A stretch of 64,000 bases of DNA from an uncultured Clostridia bacterium. GTDB lineage: Bacteria; Bacillota; Clostridia; Oscillospirales; Acutalibacteraceae. The DNA lies in contig CALAEV010000018.1 of the NCBI GenBank assembly GCA_937892525.1, forward strand, positions 1 through 64,000. The letters run 5' to 3'. Shown piece after piece: positions 32,301-41,482 of this stretch. The translations under genes and the position numbers were made by a program. The first letter of the stretch is position 1, and each line of letters starts with the position of its first letter. The notes below the pieces were generated by a model. It was not told the origin of the DNA, did not search any database, and saw only the letters and a program-made list of their open reading frames with translations.

Positions 32301-35300
32301 TTATTTTCTCCTTCCCTTGTTTCTGTGACGGAGTGCGCCACCCTTGTCGTTAAGTAAATATGAGTTTTTGCAGTTAAGATATGTGATTTTTTCTTTAAGA
32401 TTTTCTTTGTAATCGAATTTTCGACCACTGATTTTATCATAAAGGTCGCATGCGAGAGCACATTCTGTGTTTTCACAATCTGCAGTTGCTGAAATTATAA
32501 TAATATCTTTGTCAACGGGCAGTGCAAGTTTGTTGTTTGTTACGTCAACTTCTACATTCCAGAAGAATAACTGCTCACATTGTGCATCACCATTTGTATT
32601 ATGAGAGTGAGTAAACTCATAACCCAATTTGCCGTCTTTTGTGAATGCAACCTCTTTGAAATCGTATAAATCCCAACCTGCATAATATTCGCGAATGTCA
32701 TTTACCTTGTATGCGCGGTCGCCTAATTTAACGAACTTGTCGCCATTAAGAGATGCCATAAGAAGATGTACTTTCTTTGTGCCGTTAGGAAGTAACAATG
32801 TCTGACCACCGCAAAGCATTGCCTTGCCTGAAATCTCAAATGGAATACCATTTGAAATGATTTTTTCAGGTGTGATTTCCTGTGGAATTGTCTTGTTAAT
32901 TATAGGTAATGTGCCCATAGGTTTAGCATTAGTTGAGAATGCCATGATGTTGTTTACGATTTCAACTTTTTCGCTTGTTGAGTTTGCATCTGATTTCTTG
33001 ACTTTAAGTGCAAATGACTTGATTTCATAAGGCTTTAAGTCAAATACAAGTTTGCCATCAACAAGTGGAATATCGTCAATATGCTCTTCTGACGCATAAA
33101 TCTCACGAGCAGAAAGAATTTCGCAATTTAGTGAAAGAGTAACGCCTTTTTGCTCTTTTTTCTCACTTTCGCCCACTCGAATAACAATTTCATCACTGTT
33201 TTCTGCCTTTTTGATTGCACGAAGTATTGCATTACCTGAAAGGCTGCCGAATGAGTATTCACTACCAAGTACGCCTTCGTGAATTGAACAAATAAATGTT
33301 GCCATTGGCATTACAAAGTTACGAGCCTCTGTTTGTGTATTGTGTGAAACTGTGCCTTTATGTGAATAGATACCATAAGAATAACGGTTAAGACCTAATT
33401 CCATCATTGACTGCATACTGTCAACGCGATAATTTTTAAGTGGTGTGTGCATTAATGTCAGACGAAGTGTGCTGTCATCAAATTTATCCCATCCGTATTT
33501 GCATTCGCTGATAACTGAAACACCAAACTCTTTGCTACTGTCAGTAATATCTGCCCATTTTTGCGCAGGCACTTCAAAAAGTTTGTCATTCATATTGCCA
33601 CGTTTTATTGCGCCAAGTCCCAAATCATAAGTAGCAACAGGATTACTTGCTGTAAGTTGAAAAATCTCTTTTGCAAGGTGACGCTTACTGCGCCATTCAG
33701 TTTCAGTATAAACCTCAACAACATTTCCACCCTTGCTCAAGGCTACAACAGATGTAAATATACTATCTTTGTGAGTTTTTACAATTTCTACTGCTACTCT
33801 GCAAGGACCATTTTCAACTACTTTAATAGTCTTGATTTTTGCAATATTCTGTGGCTCACGGTTTAATTCGTCAAAATTCAATTCCCAAGCAGGCCAAGAA
33901 CTACTGCCGTTGTAGTCAAAAATACCTGTTGTAATAGGATTTTTCAGAAGTTCAACTTTCAACTCTTTGTCAAGAATTGAAGAAATATCGCCGTTACCAT
34001 TAAATTTTACTATGTATTTTTCATTTTCAAGAGCATTGATTGAAGCAGAAAGTTTTGACTTAACAGCACATTTTTTCATTCTTAAATCAAAAACTTTGTA
34101 GCCCATAGGTGGCACTGTAACACACATAAGAATTGTTGCAACACCAAACTGAACATCAGAAATCTGCGCAGGGTATTCCTTGCCCTCTGCATCATATACT
34201 GTAACATTTTTACCACAGTTTTTTGCAGGAATTTTAACAGTAACAACGCTTGTGCGTTCATATTCCATAGGGTTGTTTACTACAACTGCAACGCCTTTTG
34301 CAAAAGATGTGTCAAGAAGTGAACAAACTCTTTTTACAGCACCTTCGTATTCATTTGTGAACTGGTTAAGGGACATTGCATAGTCATTCCAACTTCTTCT
34401 GTATGCGCGTTGAACTGATGTTCCCGGTAAATCGTCGTGGAATTGGTGTGCTATAACACGCTTCCAAGCACGAGTGAGTGCTTCTTGTGGATATTCATAA
34501 CCACCTATTGCGTTTGCAGTAACACAAGTGCGTTCTGCCATATCTGCAATTTCTTCGTTTCGTCTGTTCCAACGCTTACCGATAGCACGAGAAGTGTAAC
34601 CACCAACTGCGTGATTTGTCATAACAAGTTCGTTGTTCCATACGGGGAGTTTTTGCTTTATTTCTTCAGGTAAAGCATCAATATCATGGAATATTTTGTC
34701 AGCGGATGCAGATAATACTTCTATATCGCTCTGACCATTTAACTTGATTTCGTCGCAAACAGTTTTAACAGACGGCTCTTTTGGAGCGCCACCACGGTCG
34801 CCAACACCGTGGAAAATCGCAGTCATATCAAGTGAATACTGGTCATTTTCATTGAGTTTTTTTACTACATTTTCATTTTTTCTGACTTTTGTGAGAGTTT
34901 TATCATACGAACCAGGATTTGTATTTGCATAAACATAGTTGCCGTCAACACCATACCATTTACCAATGTCAAATGGTACGCCGTATGCAGACCCCCAAGT
35001 GAGCTTTTGAGTTGTAAATCCTTTAAGATTTGCGTGGTGCATAATTGATGGTAGGGCATATCCGAAACCAAAGCAGTCAGGTAAGAAAATATCACAAGAG
35101 CGTTTGCCAAAATTCTTGTCAAAATACTCGTTACCTAAAAGAATGTTTCTGAAAAGTGCTTCAGGAGATGGCACATTAACGTCACCATTTTCAAAGGCGC
35201 TACCACATACATTCCATTTGCCCTCTGCAATATAAGATTTCATCTTTTCCCACATTTCAGGGTAGTATTCTTTCATTAACTCATAACGGTATGAACCCTC

Positions 35301-35453
35301 AAAGTTGAATTTGTATTCAGGGTATTTTTCAAAACGCTGAAAATTCTCGTTAAGAGTGTTATAAATGTATTTGCCGACAGTTGTTTCAAAGTCCCAACTC
35401 CATATAGTATCAAGGTGGGCATTTGAAATTGTATAAACCTTTTTCTTCTGCAT
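32301..35453 (-). CDS. Alpha-mannosidase, GH38 (second type), 1050 aa
   Basis: A cytoplasmic GH38 retaining alpha-mannosidase, quite unlike the one at 25455. The catalytic barrel starts at once: zinc ligands His13 and Asp15 in NAHLDTIWSWDFE, nucleophile Asp126 in LPDCFGFGYALP and His339 in HQFHDDLPGTS. There is no N-terminal sandwich and no signal peptide. The remaining about 650 residues are beta-rich domains that help form the dimer and the substrate site (MEYERTSVVTVKIPAKNCGKN, then the SKRHLAKEIFQLTASNPVATYDLG segment). The AAGGGGA ribosome site precedes ATG at 35453. It is first in an operon with the GPH symporter. Confidence 0.93.
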   Translation of the reverse strand: MQKKKVYTISNAHLDTIWSWDFETTVGKYIYNTLNENFQRFEKYPEYKFNFEGSYRYELMKEYYPEMWEKMKSYIAEGKWNVCGSAFENGDVNVPSPEALFRNILLGNEYFDKNFGKRSCDIFLPDCFGFGYALPSIMHHANLKGFTTQKLTWGSAYGVPFDIGKWYGVDGNYVYANTNPGSYDKTLTKVRKNENVVKKLNENDQYSLDMTAIFHGVGDRGGAPKEPSVKTVCDEIKLNGQSDIEVLSASADKIFHDIDALPEEIKQKLPVWNNELVMTNHAVGGYTSRAIGKRWNRRNEEIADMAERTCVTANAIGGYEYPQEALTRAWKRVIAHQFHDDLPGTSVQRAYRRSWNDYAMSLNQFTNEYEGAVKRVCSLLDTSFAKGVAVVVNNPMEYERTSVVTVKIPAKNCGKNVTVYDAEGKEYPAQISDVQFGVATILMCVTVPPMGYKVFDLRMKKCAVKSKLSASINALENEKYIVKFNGNGDISSILDKELKVELLKNPITTGIFDYNGSSSWPAWELNFDELNREPQNIAKIKTIKVVENGPCRVAVEIVKTHKDSIFTSVVALSKGGNVVEVYTETEWRSKRHLAKEIFQLTASNPVATYDLGLGAIKRGNMNDKLFEVPAQKWADITDSSKEFGVSVISECKYGWDKFDDSTLRLTLMHTPLKNYRVDSMQSMMELGLNRYSYGIYSHKGTVSHNTQTEARNFVMPMATFICSIHEGVLGSEYSFGSLSGNAILRAIKKAENSDEIVIRVGESEKKEQKGVTLSLNCEILSAREIYASEEHIDDIPLVDGKLVFDLKPYEIKSFALKVKKSDANSTSEKVEIVNNIMAFSTNAKPMGTLPIINKTIPQEITPEKIISNGIPFEISGKAMLCGGQTLLLPNGTKKVHLLMASLNGDKFVKLGDRAYKVNDIREYYAGWDLYDFKEVAFTKDGKLGYEFTHSHNTNGDAQCEQLFFWNVEVDVTNNKLALPVDKDIIIISATADCENTECALACDLYDKISGRKFDYKENLKEKITYLNCKNSYLLNDKGGALRHRNKGRRK

Positions 35454-35484
35454 AAAAATCCCCTTAAATGTTTATATATAAAAA

Positions 35485-35513
35485 ATTATATATTTTAATA
35501 AAGAAAAAATCAA
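35485..35513 (-). promoter_or_regulatory. Promoter of the mannosidase-symporter operon
   Basis: On the minus strand: TTGATT (35513-35508), 17-base spacer, TATAAT (35490-35485). Confidence 0.8.
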
Positions 35514-35543
35514 TAAATGCGTGTAAAATTTTGCAAAAAATAC

Positions 35544-35572
35544 TCGACAGATTACCATATTATTGTTAAAAT
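35544..35572 (+). promoter_or_regulatory. Promoter of the GH51-like gene
   Basis: TCGACA (35544-35549), 17-base spacer, TAAAAT (35567-35572). It is divergent from the mannosidase promoter. Confidence 0.65.
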
Positions 35573-35613
35573 ATGTGTGTATGTAATTATTATTTTGAAA
35601 AGGAGTCAGCCAG

Positions 35614-37812
35614 ATGAAAAAAATTGTATCACTTATTATGACACTTATTTTAATAATGACTGTTGTTTTTTCATTTACAGGCAGTAGTGTTTCTGAAAAA
35701 ATAAACCCTACACTCAATGTTTCGGCTGATAATATTTCATATAAGTTAAGTGATAATCTTTATGGCGTGTATTTTGATAATTCAGGTTATGCACTTAATG
35801 GTGGACTCGTTTCAGAACTTATAAATAACAACTCTTTTGAGTACTCTGATAACCATACAGCAGGTTGGAATCTTAAAGATGTAGGCTATGCAGTAGCAAC
35901 TGAAGAAAAAATGAATGACAACAACGAAAATTATCTTCAGATTTCAGTAAAGGGTAGTGGTACTGCTGAAAATATCGGCTATTCTGAGATTTTCAACAAC
36001 AAAAGTGCCCAGTTCAGTAGCCGTAAAATATGGACTGCCGATATGGGGTATAAAGAAGGCGAAACTTATTTGTTCTCTGCATTCTTCAAGAATATTGATT
36101 ATGTTGGAACAATGAGTGTTTTGCTGAACGCAAAGGGTAATACTGAAGAATACGAGTTCAATATTGACAATTGCACAGATTGGACTAAAGTAAGTCTTGA
36201 AATCAATTCTGAAGTTACAGCAGACGGCTCGTTGCTTATTAAATTTAACGGTAACGGCACTTTTTATATGGATTTTGTATCCCTTGTGCCAAAAAACAGT
36301 TATGGTAACGGTAAATATATAAGCTTAAGACCTGACCTTTATGATGCGCTTGAAGAACTTTCACCATCATTTATAAAGTTCAATGAAAATACTTTTGTTG
36401 ATGATGAGGGCAACGAATATGGTTGGAAAGATTCAACAGGTGCTCTTGAAACAAGAAAACAAATCAGCACAACATATAGTGAAAAAGGCAGATTTTATGT
36501 TATTCCTAATTCAATGGGATTTTTTGAATATCTTGTGCTTTGCGAAAATATTGGTGCAACACCTGTTCCTGTTATAAACATTAAAGATGCTGAAAAGGCA
36601 GAAGAAAACGATGCCCCAAGACTTATAGACGAAGAAACAACAATCGTTGATGGAGAAAACGCAACGGAAGACCCTGAAACCCAAGTTCCTGAAATAGAAG
36701 AATATGTGCAAAATGTTCTTGATTTTATTGAGTACGCAACAGGTGATGAAACTACCCTTTGGGGTGCAAAACGCGTTGCTGACGGTCACAAGAAACCTTT
36801 CTCACTTAAATATATAGCACTTGAAGATGAAGTGATTGATGAGGGTTATTGGTCTCGTTTTGATACTGTATATAATGCAGTTAGTGAAAAATATCCTGAT
36901 ATAAAAATCATTACAAATTCAGATGACGCATCTGTAAATACCACTTATAAAAATGTTGTTGTAAATGAATTTTACGGCAAAGGCAAAGTAGACCTTTACC
37001 GAAATATTCATAAGTACGACGATTATGAGCGTAGTGGGGCACAGGTGACGGTTGATTCTTTTGTGTCCAACGCTGACGGAATAGGCACATTCATCACAAC
37101 TAATAATATCTGGTCAGCTCTTGAAAACAGTGCGTTTTTATTAGGCCTTGAAAAGAATGCAGATATTGTGCAGATGGCATCTTATAAATGGTCATTGGCA
37201 AAGCGTAACGGACATAGTGAGAAAACTTCACTCATTTGGTTTGACTCACAGGATTTACTTTTAACTGCCGATTATTATTCACAAATGATATTTGCAAATA
37301 ATATGGGTACAAATTACATTTCAACTGATTTTAATATGGAAAATGAGGGTATTTACCAGTCCTCAACAGTTGATATTCAGAATAAAGTGATTTATGTAAA
37401 ACTTGTAAATACAACAAGTAAAACATATAATTTTGACATTCAACTTGATGGATTTAAAAATGTGAATAATCCGTCAGTTCAGTATATGACAGAGAAATTT
37501 AAATCTGCATATAACGATTTTGACGAGGAACTTCATGTTGCACCAACTGAAATAGCATTAGAGGTTAAAGACAATGCAATCTCTTATGATATGGGTGGTT
37601 ATTCAATAAGTGTTGTAAGAATACCTTACGGTAATAATGATGGAGCAAAATTATATAAGTTGCCTGAAACAGACATTGTTTCACCGTATATGCACCCAAT
37701 GGTAGAATATGCAGTACCGATTGTTTTGACAGTGCTGGTGACTATAACAGGTATAGTCATTCTCCTTGTAAGAATAAATAGTCATAAATCAGCAAGAAAA
37801 GAAAATGAATAG
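35614..37812 (+). CDS. GH51-like alpha-L-arabinofuranosidase homologue, anchored and probably inactive, 732 aa
   Basis: A surface protein with a signal peptide (about 1-24) and a C-terminal membrane helix (about 697-720: AVPIVLTVLVTITGIVILLV) followed by a basic tail. The body follows GH51 order: YKLSDNLYGVYFDNSGYALNGGL, NSFEYSDNHTAGWNL, a CBM-like sandwich, YISLRPDLYDALEELSPSFIKF, CENIGATPVPVIN, FIEYATGDETTLWGAKR, and LLGLEKNADIVQMASYKW. Against GH51 the FPGG turn is KFNEN, the acid/base G-N-E motif reads L-E-D-E at 403-406 (Glu406 kept), and the nucleophile in V-x-V-G-E-Y aligns with VTVDSF at 478-483, putting Ser482 where Glu is required. I infer a binding or sensing role, not hydrolysis. 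AAGGAG precedes the ATG. Confidence 0.78.
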   Translation: MKKIVSLIMTLILIMTVVFSFTGSSVSEKINPTLNVSADNISYKLSDNLYGVYFDNSGYALNGGLVSELINNNSFEYSDNHTAGWNLKDVGYAVATEEKMNDNNENYLQISVKGSGTAENIGYSEIFNNKSAQFSSRKIWTADMGYKEGETYLFSAFFKNIDYVGTMSVLLNAKGNTEEYEFNIDNCTDWTKVSLEINSEVTADGSLLIKFNGNGTFYMDFVSLVPKNSYGNGKYISLRPDLYDALEELSPSFIKFNENTFVDDEGNEYGWKDSTGALETRKQISTTYSEKGRFYVIPNSMGFFEYLVLCENIGATPVPVINIKDAEKAEENDAPRLIDEETTIVDGENATEDPETQVPEIEEYVQNVLDFIEYATGDETTLWGAKRVADGHKKPFSLKYIALEDEVIDEGYWSRFDTVYNAVSEKYPDIKIITNSDDASVNTTYKNVVVNEFYGKGKVDLYRNIHKYDDYERSGAQVTVDSFVSNADGIGTFITTNNIWSALENSAFLLGLEKNADIVQMASYKWSLAKRNGHSEKTSLIWFDSQDLLLTADYYSQMIFANNMGTNYISTDFNMENEGIYQSSTVDIQNKVIYVKLVNTTSKTYNFDIQLDGFKNVNNPSVQYMTEKFKSAYNDFDEELHVAPTEIALEVKDNAISYDMGGYSISVVRIPYGNNDGAKLYKLPETDIVSPYMHPMVEYAVPIVLTVLVTITGIVILLVRINSHKSARKENE

Positions 37813-37827
37813 TTAAAACGCGCAAAG

Positions 37828-37858
37828 CGAGGGTTTGATTTAACCCTCGTTTTTTTTG
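37828..37858 (+). terminator. Rho-independent terminator of the GH51-like gene
   Basis: CGAGGGTT / AACCCTCG stem with a short AT loop, followed by eight or nine T residues. Confidence 0.93.
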
Positions 37859-37859
37859 T

Positions 37860-37881
37860 GTGACAAACTCAAATTTAAAGA
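37860..37881 (+). repeat. Dispersed motif GACAAACTCAAATTT (copy 3)
   Basis: Contains GACAAACTCAAATTT, the same core as the right end of the hairpin element at 8974-8998 and the motif at 62007-62030. Here the palindrome is less complete (AAAGAC in place of GTCTAA). Confidence 0.5.
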
Positions 37882-37884
37882 CAA

Positions 37885-37916
37885 TAAAAAAGGAACTTCC
37901 AATTGGAAGTTCCTTA
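37885..37916 (-). terminator. Terminator of nanA (perfect palindrome)
   Basis: AAGGAACTTCC and GGAAGTTCCTT flank AATT (37890-37915), a perfect 26-base palindrome; on the minus strand a T run follows, so it ends the nanA transcript. Confidence 0.88.
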
Positions 37917-37931
37917 ATTTTTTATTTACCT

Positions 37932-38858
37932 TTATTTAACCCATTTCTTGACAGCAGTTTCAACAAGTTCTACAACCTTGTCAACGATTACCTCGTCGCC
38001 GTCTTGTAAGTTAAGAAGTGGCTCTCTAACGCCACCAAGCTGGAGACCTGCTCTCTTTTTAAGAGCTGCCTTTGCAGTTGCATACATATTACCTTTTGTA
38101 CTGCACATTGTGTAAATAACTTCGTTAATGTCGTCTTGCAATTCTTCAGCATTAGCAACATCATTATTTTTAATCATATTGTTAAGAGTAACAAAAAGCT
38201 CAGGCATAACGCCGTATGTACCACCAATGCCACCTTCGGCACCAATCATACGACCACCAACAAACTGTTCGTCAGGACCGTTGAAAATAACAACTTCACG
38301 GTTATTAAGCTTTGCTTGACGCTTAAACATCTGAATATCCTGAATTGGCATTGATGAGTTCTTAACACCAATAACTTTTGGATTTTTAAGCATTTCATCA
38401 AATAATGGCAATGTAAGTGCAACACCTGCAAGTTGAGGTATGTTGTAAATCACATAATCTGTGTTTGGTGCAGCTGCAGAAATGTCATTCCAATATTTTG
38501 CAATTGCTTTTTCAGGAAGACGGAAATAAATTGGTGGGATTGTTGCAATAGCGTCAACACCGAGTGATTCAGCGTGGCGAGCAAGCTCACAACTATCTTT
38601 TGTGTTGTTACAAGCAACATGAGCAATAATTGTAATTCTGCCCTTGTTTGCTTCCATAACTGCTTCAAGTGTCTTTTTACGGTCCTCAACGCTGTGGTAG
38701 ATACATTCGCCTGATGAACCACCAACATAAAGTCCGTCAACACCTTTTTCGATAAGGAATTCTACTAATGATTTTACACCATCAACTGAAATTTCACCAT
38801 TTTCATCATAACAAGCATAAAAAGCAGGAATAACTCCCTTATATTTTTCAAGTTTCAT
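37932..38858 (-). CDS. nanA: N-acetylneuraminate lyase
   Basis: Cleaves N-acetylneuraminate to N-acetylmannosamine and pyruvate, a class I aldolase in the cytoplasm. The 308-residue chain is a DHDPS/NAL barrel. GGSSGE (46-51) binds the carboxylate, Tyr138 in VIYNIP is the catalytic proton shuttle and Lys166 in GVKNSS forms the Schiff base; all three are in the same positions as in E. coli NanA (within one residue), which favours NAL over dihydrodipicolinate synthase. It starts five bases after the AGE-type epimerase gene. The ribosome site is AGAGG, 10 bases before the ATG. Confidence 0.93.
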   Translation of the reverse strand: MKLEKYKGVIPAFYACYDENGEISVDGVKSLVEFLIEKGVDGLYVGGSSGECIYHSVEDRKKTLEAVMEANKGRITIIAHVACNNTKDSCELARHAESLGVDAIATIPPIYFRLPEKAIAKYWNDISAAAPNTDYVIYNIPQLAGVALTLPLFDEMLKNPKVIGVKNSSMPIQDIQMFKRQAKLNNREVVIFNGPDEQFVGGRMIGAEGGIGGTYGVMPELFVTLNNMIKNNDVANAEELQDDINEVIYTMCSTKGNMYATAKAALKKRAGLQLGGVREPLLNLQDGDEVIVDKVVELVETAVKKWVK

Positions 38859-38863
38859 TTTAA

Positions 38864-40060
38864 TTAACCTCTTTCCTCAATCTCTTTCATCATTTGGTCA
38901 AGCATAATAAGACATCTCGGCACGTGGAATGGTCCTTTGAATGTTGAACCAATACAAGCAGGGAGTGTAGGGTTACCGTCGCGACGAAGATAACCGTACC
39001 ACTCGCCACAAGGAGCGTTTGCGAAATGGTCTTTTGTATAGTCGAACAATTGATTGAAAATATTAAGATATTTCTCATCTTTTGTATCTCTGTAAATCAT
39101 CAAAGATGCAATAAGTGCCTCGTTATGTGGCCACCAGAGTTTCATATCGTGCTCATACGCCTCAGGCGGATTGCCAAGACAGTCAAAGAAGTAAAGAATA
39201 CCACCGAACTCTTTATCCCAACCTTTGTGGAATGCCATATCAAAAATTTCAATTGCTTTTGCGTGAAGTTCCTTGTCGCCTGTCTCGTTTGCTCTTTCCA
39301 TAAGGAACCAGCTACACTCAATATCGTGGCCTGGGTTTACAACTCTGCCTTCTGTAATGTTAAGGCGAGGTGTACCGTCAAGAGAAACGCTTTCAAGTGT
39401 GCAACCTAAATCTTTTTTAACGTGATACTTAAAAATGTCTTGAACACATTCATCTGCACGCTTGTTATAAAGTTCGGCATTTTCAGGGTCAACACGAAGC
39501 ATAACTGATGTAACGTTAAGAATAATCATTGGAATACCAAGGGCACGACCTGTGCGAGTTTCAGGCTCTGTCTTAGGACCTAAACCTGTTGGGTCAGGCA
39601 TTCCGTGGTTAAGATTCCAATACATATCGTATGCTCTTCTTGCTCTTTCAAGATGCTCTTTTTCGCCTGTAATACCGTAATATTCAGCGTTTGCAATACA
39701 GTAGAATGCCTCTGAATAGCAATATCTTCTCTGGCGAAGTGGCTTACCGTCTTCTGTAACTGTAAAGTAAAGTCTGCCGTCAGCATTTTTGTTTACACAG
39801 TAGTTCTCAAGAAAGTCAATACAACTTTTACTTGCGTCAAGCCATTCTTGTTTTACGCCGTAAACATGACAAAGATAAGCAAAAGTCCAACCACATCTGC
39901 CTTGCATCCAAACGCTTTTGTCAGTTGAGAAAACTTTTCCATCCTTGTCAAGACAAGTGTAAACGCCGCCGTGTACTTTATCCATACCGTTTTTAAGCCA
40001 GAAATCAGCAACGCTTGAAAGTTCATTTAAAACCCATTGTCTTTGTTCTTTAAGGTTCAT
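38864..40060 (-). CDS. N-acylglucosamine 2-epimerase (AGE family), 398 aa
   Basis: Interconverts N-acetylglucosamine and N-acetylmannosamine; together with NanA it would route sialic acid toward GlcNAc-type catabolism. The protein matches the (alpha/alpha)6-barrel AGE/renin-binding-protein family through its whole length: KVHGGVYTCLDKDGK, QGRCGWTFAYLCHVYG, YCYSEAFYCIANAEYYG, NPGHDIECSWFLMERAN with the His-Asp pair, and DMKLWWPHNEALIASLMIY. Length is normal for the family (about 400). A cellobiose 2-epimerase role is less likely because it is paired with nanA. The ATG follows GGGGTG and there is a promoter 37 bases upstream. Confidence 0.9.
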   Translation of the reverse strand: MNLKEQRQWVLNELSSVADFWLKNGMDKVHGGVYTCLDKDGKVFSTDKSVWMQGRCGWTFAYLCHVYGVKQEWLDASKSCIDFLENYCVNKNADGRLYFTVTEDGKPLRQRRYCYSEAFYCIANAEYYGITGEKEHLERARRAYDMYWNLNHGMPDPTGLGPKTEPETRTGRALGIPMIILNVTSVMLRVDPENAELYNKRADECVQDIFKYHVKKDLGCTLESVSLDGTPRLNITEGRVVNPGHDIECSWFLMERANETGDKELHAKAIEIFDMAFHKGWDKEFGGILYFFDCLGNPPEAYEHDMKLWWPHNEALIASLMIYRDTKDEKYLNIFNQLFDYTKDHFANAPCGEWYGYLRRDGNPTLPACIGSTFKGPFHVPRCLIMLDQMMKEIEERG

Positions 40061-40096
40061 TTATTTCACCCCATATTTATTAAAATTTCCACAAAA

Positions 40097-40125
40097 ATTG
40101 TAGCACATAAAATATGCTTTGTAAA
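40097..40125 (-). promoter_or_regulatory. Promoter of the AGE-nanA operon
   Basis: On the minus strand: TTTACA (40125-40120), 17-base spacer, TACAAT (40102-40097). It lies directly after the terminator of the upstream gene. Confidence 0.75.
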
Positions 40126-40127
40126 GT

Positions 40128-40155
40128 AAAAACCTCTCAAAAAAGAGAGGTTTTT
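40128..40155 (-). terminator. Terminator of the phosphoesterase gene
   Basis: AAAAACCTCTC / GAGAGGTTTTT stem with an A6 loop (T6 on the minus strand). It marks the end of the transcript that includes the gene at 40165-41445. Confidence 0.88.
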
Positions 40156-40164
40156 ACTTTAATT

Positions 40165-41445
40165 TTATTCTTCAATTTTTGCAGGGATTAACTCTTGCAT
40201 TGTAACTTCTTCACGCATATCAGTTGCATATTTGTCCTGATAATAGTTTTCAGCTACGCAATCGAATGTACCGTCAGGATTTACTGTAATTACTGTGCAA
40301 CCACGCTGTGAGCCAAGAGTGTCAATATCTGCATATGCAATATAGTCAATACTCATACCATAAGTAAGGCGAATGCCCTTGTAATCCATAGAAAGATTGT
40401 TTACGTGGTCGTGACCACAGAACATACCGTGATTACCACCGAGCTCTTGCATTGTTTCAAATAAGTTTGTAGGTGTATTACTATTAAAAACTACACGACC
40501 TGTTTCGCTGGCTACACCATAAATAAGATCAACATTTTCTGTATTATTAAAACCATTTTCAGAGTATTCGCGCCAAGCATCTTTGTATTCTTCAATTGGA
40601 ATATGGAAGAAAAGCAATGAGTTTGCCTTGCCGTATTTTTCTAACAATTCATCTTTGTTTTCCATATTTTCAATAACAGAAGCATTGTGTTTGCTTATGT
40701 TTTCCATATTTGTCTTGTACCATGCAATCTGATTATCGTGAATATGGTCGTAATCCATTTTAATAATATCAATAAGACCTGTGCCGGTATAAGCGTGAGA
40801 GTCAATAGTAAATAAAGACTGAGTAATAATACCGTCACTATTTTTAATGTTTATAACAGAGTTTCCGTAACCATCAATGTTTTCGTCACCCTCTTGATAT
40901 AAACAGTATTTGAAATCTTCACTACTATAAAAATCTGAAATCTCTTCTCTTGAATAGAAACTGTAAAACTCTGTATCGTGATTACCAAAAGTAGGAATCC
41001 AATATACGCCAAGTGTCTCCATAAGATTTGCAAAAATTGTGTGAGGAGGTAAGTTGTTAAGTGCCATAGATTCATAAGGCACAGGGTAGGCGATATCACC
41101 GGTAATCACAACAAGGTCAGGTTTTTCTGCAGTAACCATAGACGCAACTGCATTGATAGTAAGAGCATCAGTTTTTCCTGAAAGCCAACCACCGCCGATA
41201 TGAATGTCAGTAAGATGAAGAACTTTTAATTCACGGTCAGTTGTAAAAGTCCAGTTGCCATTACCATCTCTTTCAGGAATAACTACATTTTCATTTTTAA
41301 CAGCGTCAAAAGACTTTGCAAATTCAAGGTTGTTGTTATTTACAATAGTGTTTGCAAGCATATTTATACAAACAAGTAATACAATAACGCCTAAAATAAT
41401 ACCTGTTGTTTTTAATGCCTTTTTTCTGTTCGCTTTTTTACTCAT
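40165..41445 (-). CDS. Calcineurin-like metallophosphoesterase with N-terminal membrane anchor, 426 aa
   Basis: An extracytoplasmic two-metal phosphoesterase. Residues about 13-34 (TTGIILGVIVLLVCINMLANT) form a signal anchor, so the enzyme faces outward. Motifs in order: DIH with Asp80 and His82 in LHLTDIHIGGGW, GD with Asp117 in VVITGDIA, GNHDTEF, FFHIP and CGHDHVNN, giving a full set of metal ligands. The substrate is not clear; the neighbours (LTA/OpgB-type transferase, DUF554) suggest envelope phosphates. It differs from the protein at 9043, which has DxQ in place of DxH and a C-terminal anchor. It lies 37 bases after the OpgB-like gene. Confidence 0.9.
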   Translation of the reverse strand: MSKKANRKKALKTTGIILGVIVLLVCINMLANTIVNNNNLEFAKSFDAVKNENVVIPERDGNGNWTFTTDRELKVLHLTDIHIGGGWLSGKTDALTINAVASMVTAEKPDLVVITGDIAYPVPYESMALNNLPPHTIFANLMETLGVYWIPTFGNHDTEFYSFYSREEISDFYSSEDFKYCLYQEGDENIDGYGNSVINIKNSDGIITQSLFTIDSHAYTGTGLIDIIKMDYDHIHDNQIAWYKTNMENISKHNASVIENMENKDELLEKYGKANSLLFFHIPIEEYKDAWREYSENGFNNTENVDLIYGVASETGRVVFNSNTPTNLFETMQELGGNHGMFCGHDHVNNLSMDYKGIRLTYGMSIDYIAYADIDTLGSQRGCTVITVNPDGTFDCVAENYYQDKYATDMREEVTMQELIPAKIEE

Positions 41446-41482
41446 AAATCAATCCTCCAACATATTTTTTCGTTTTGCAATG

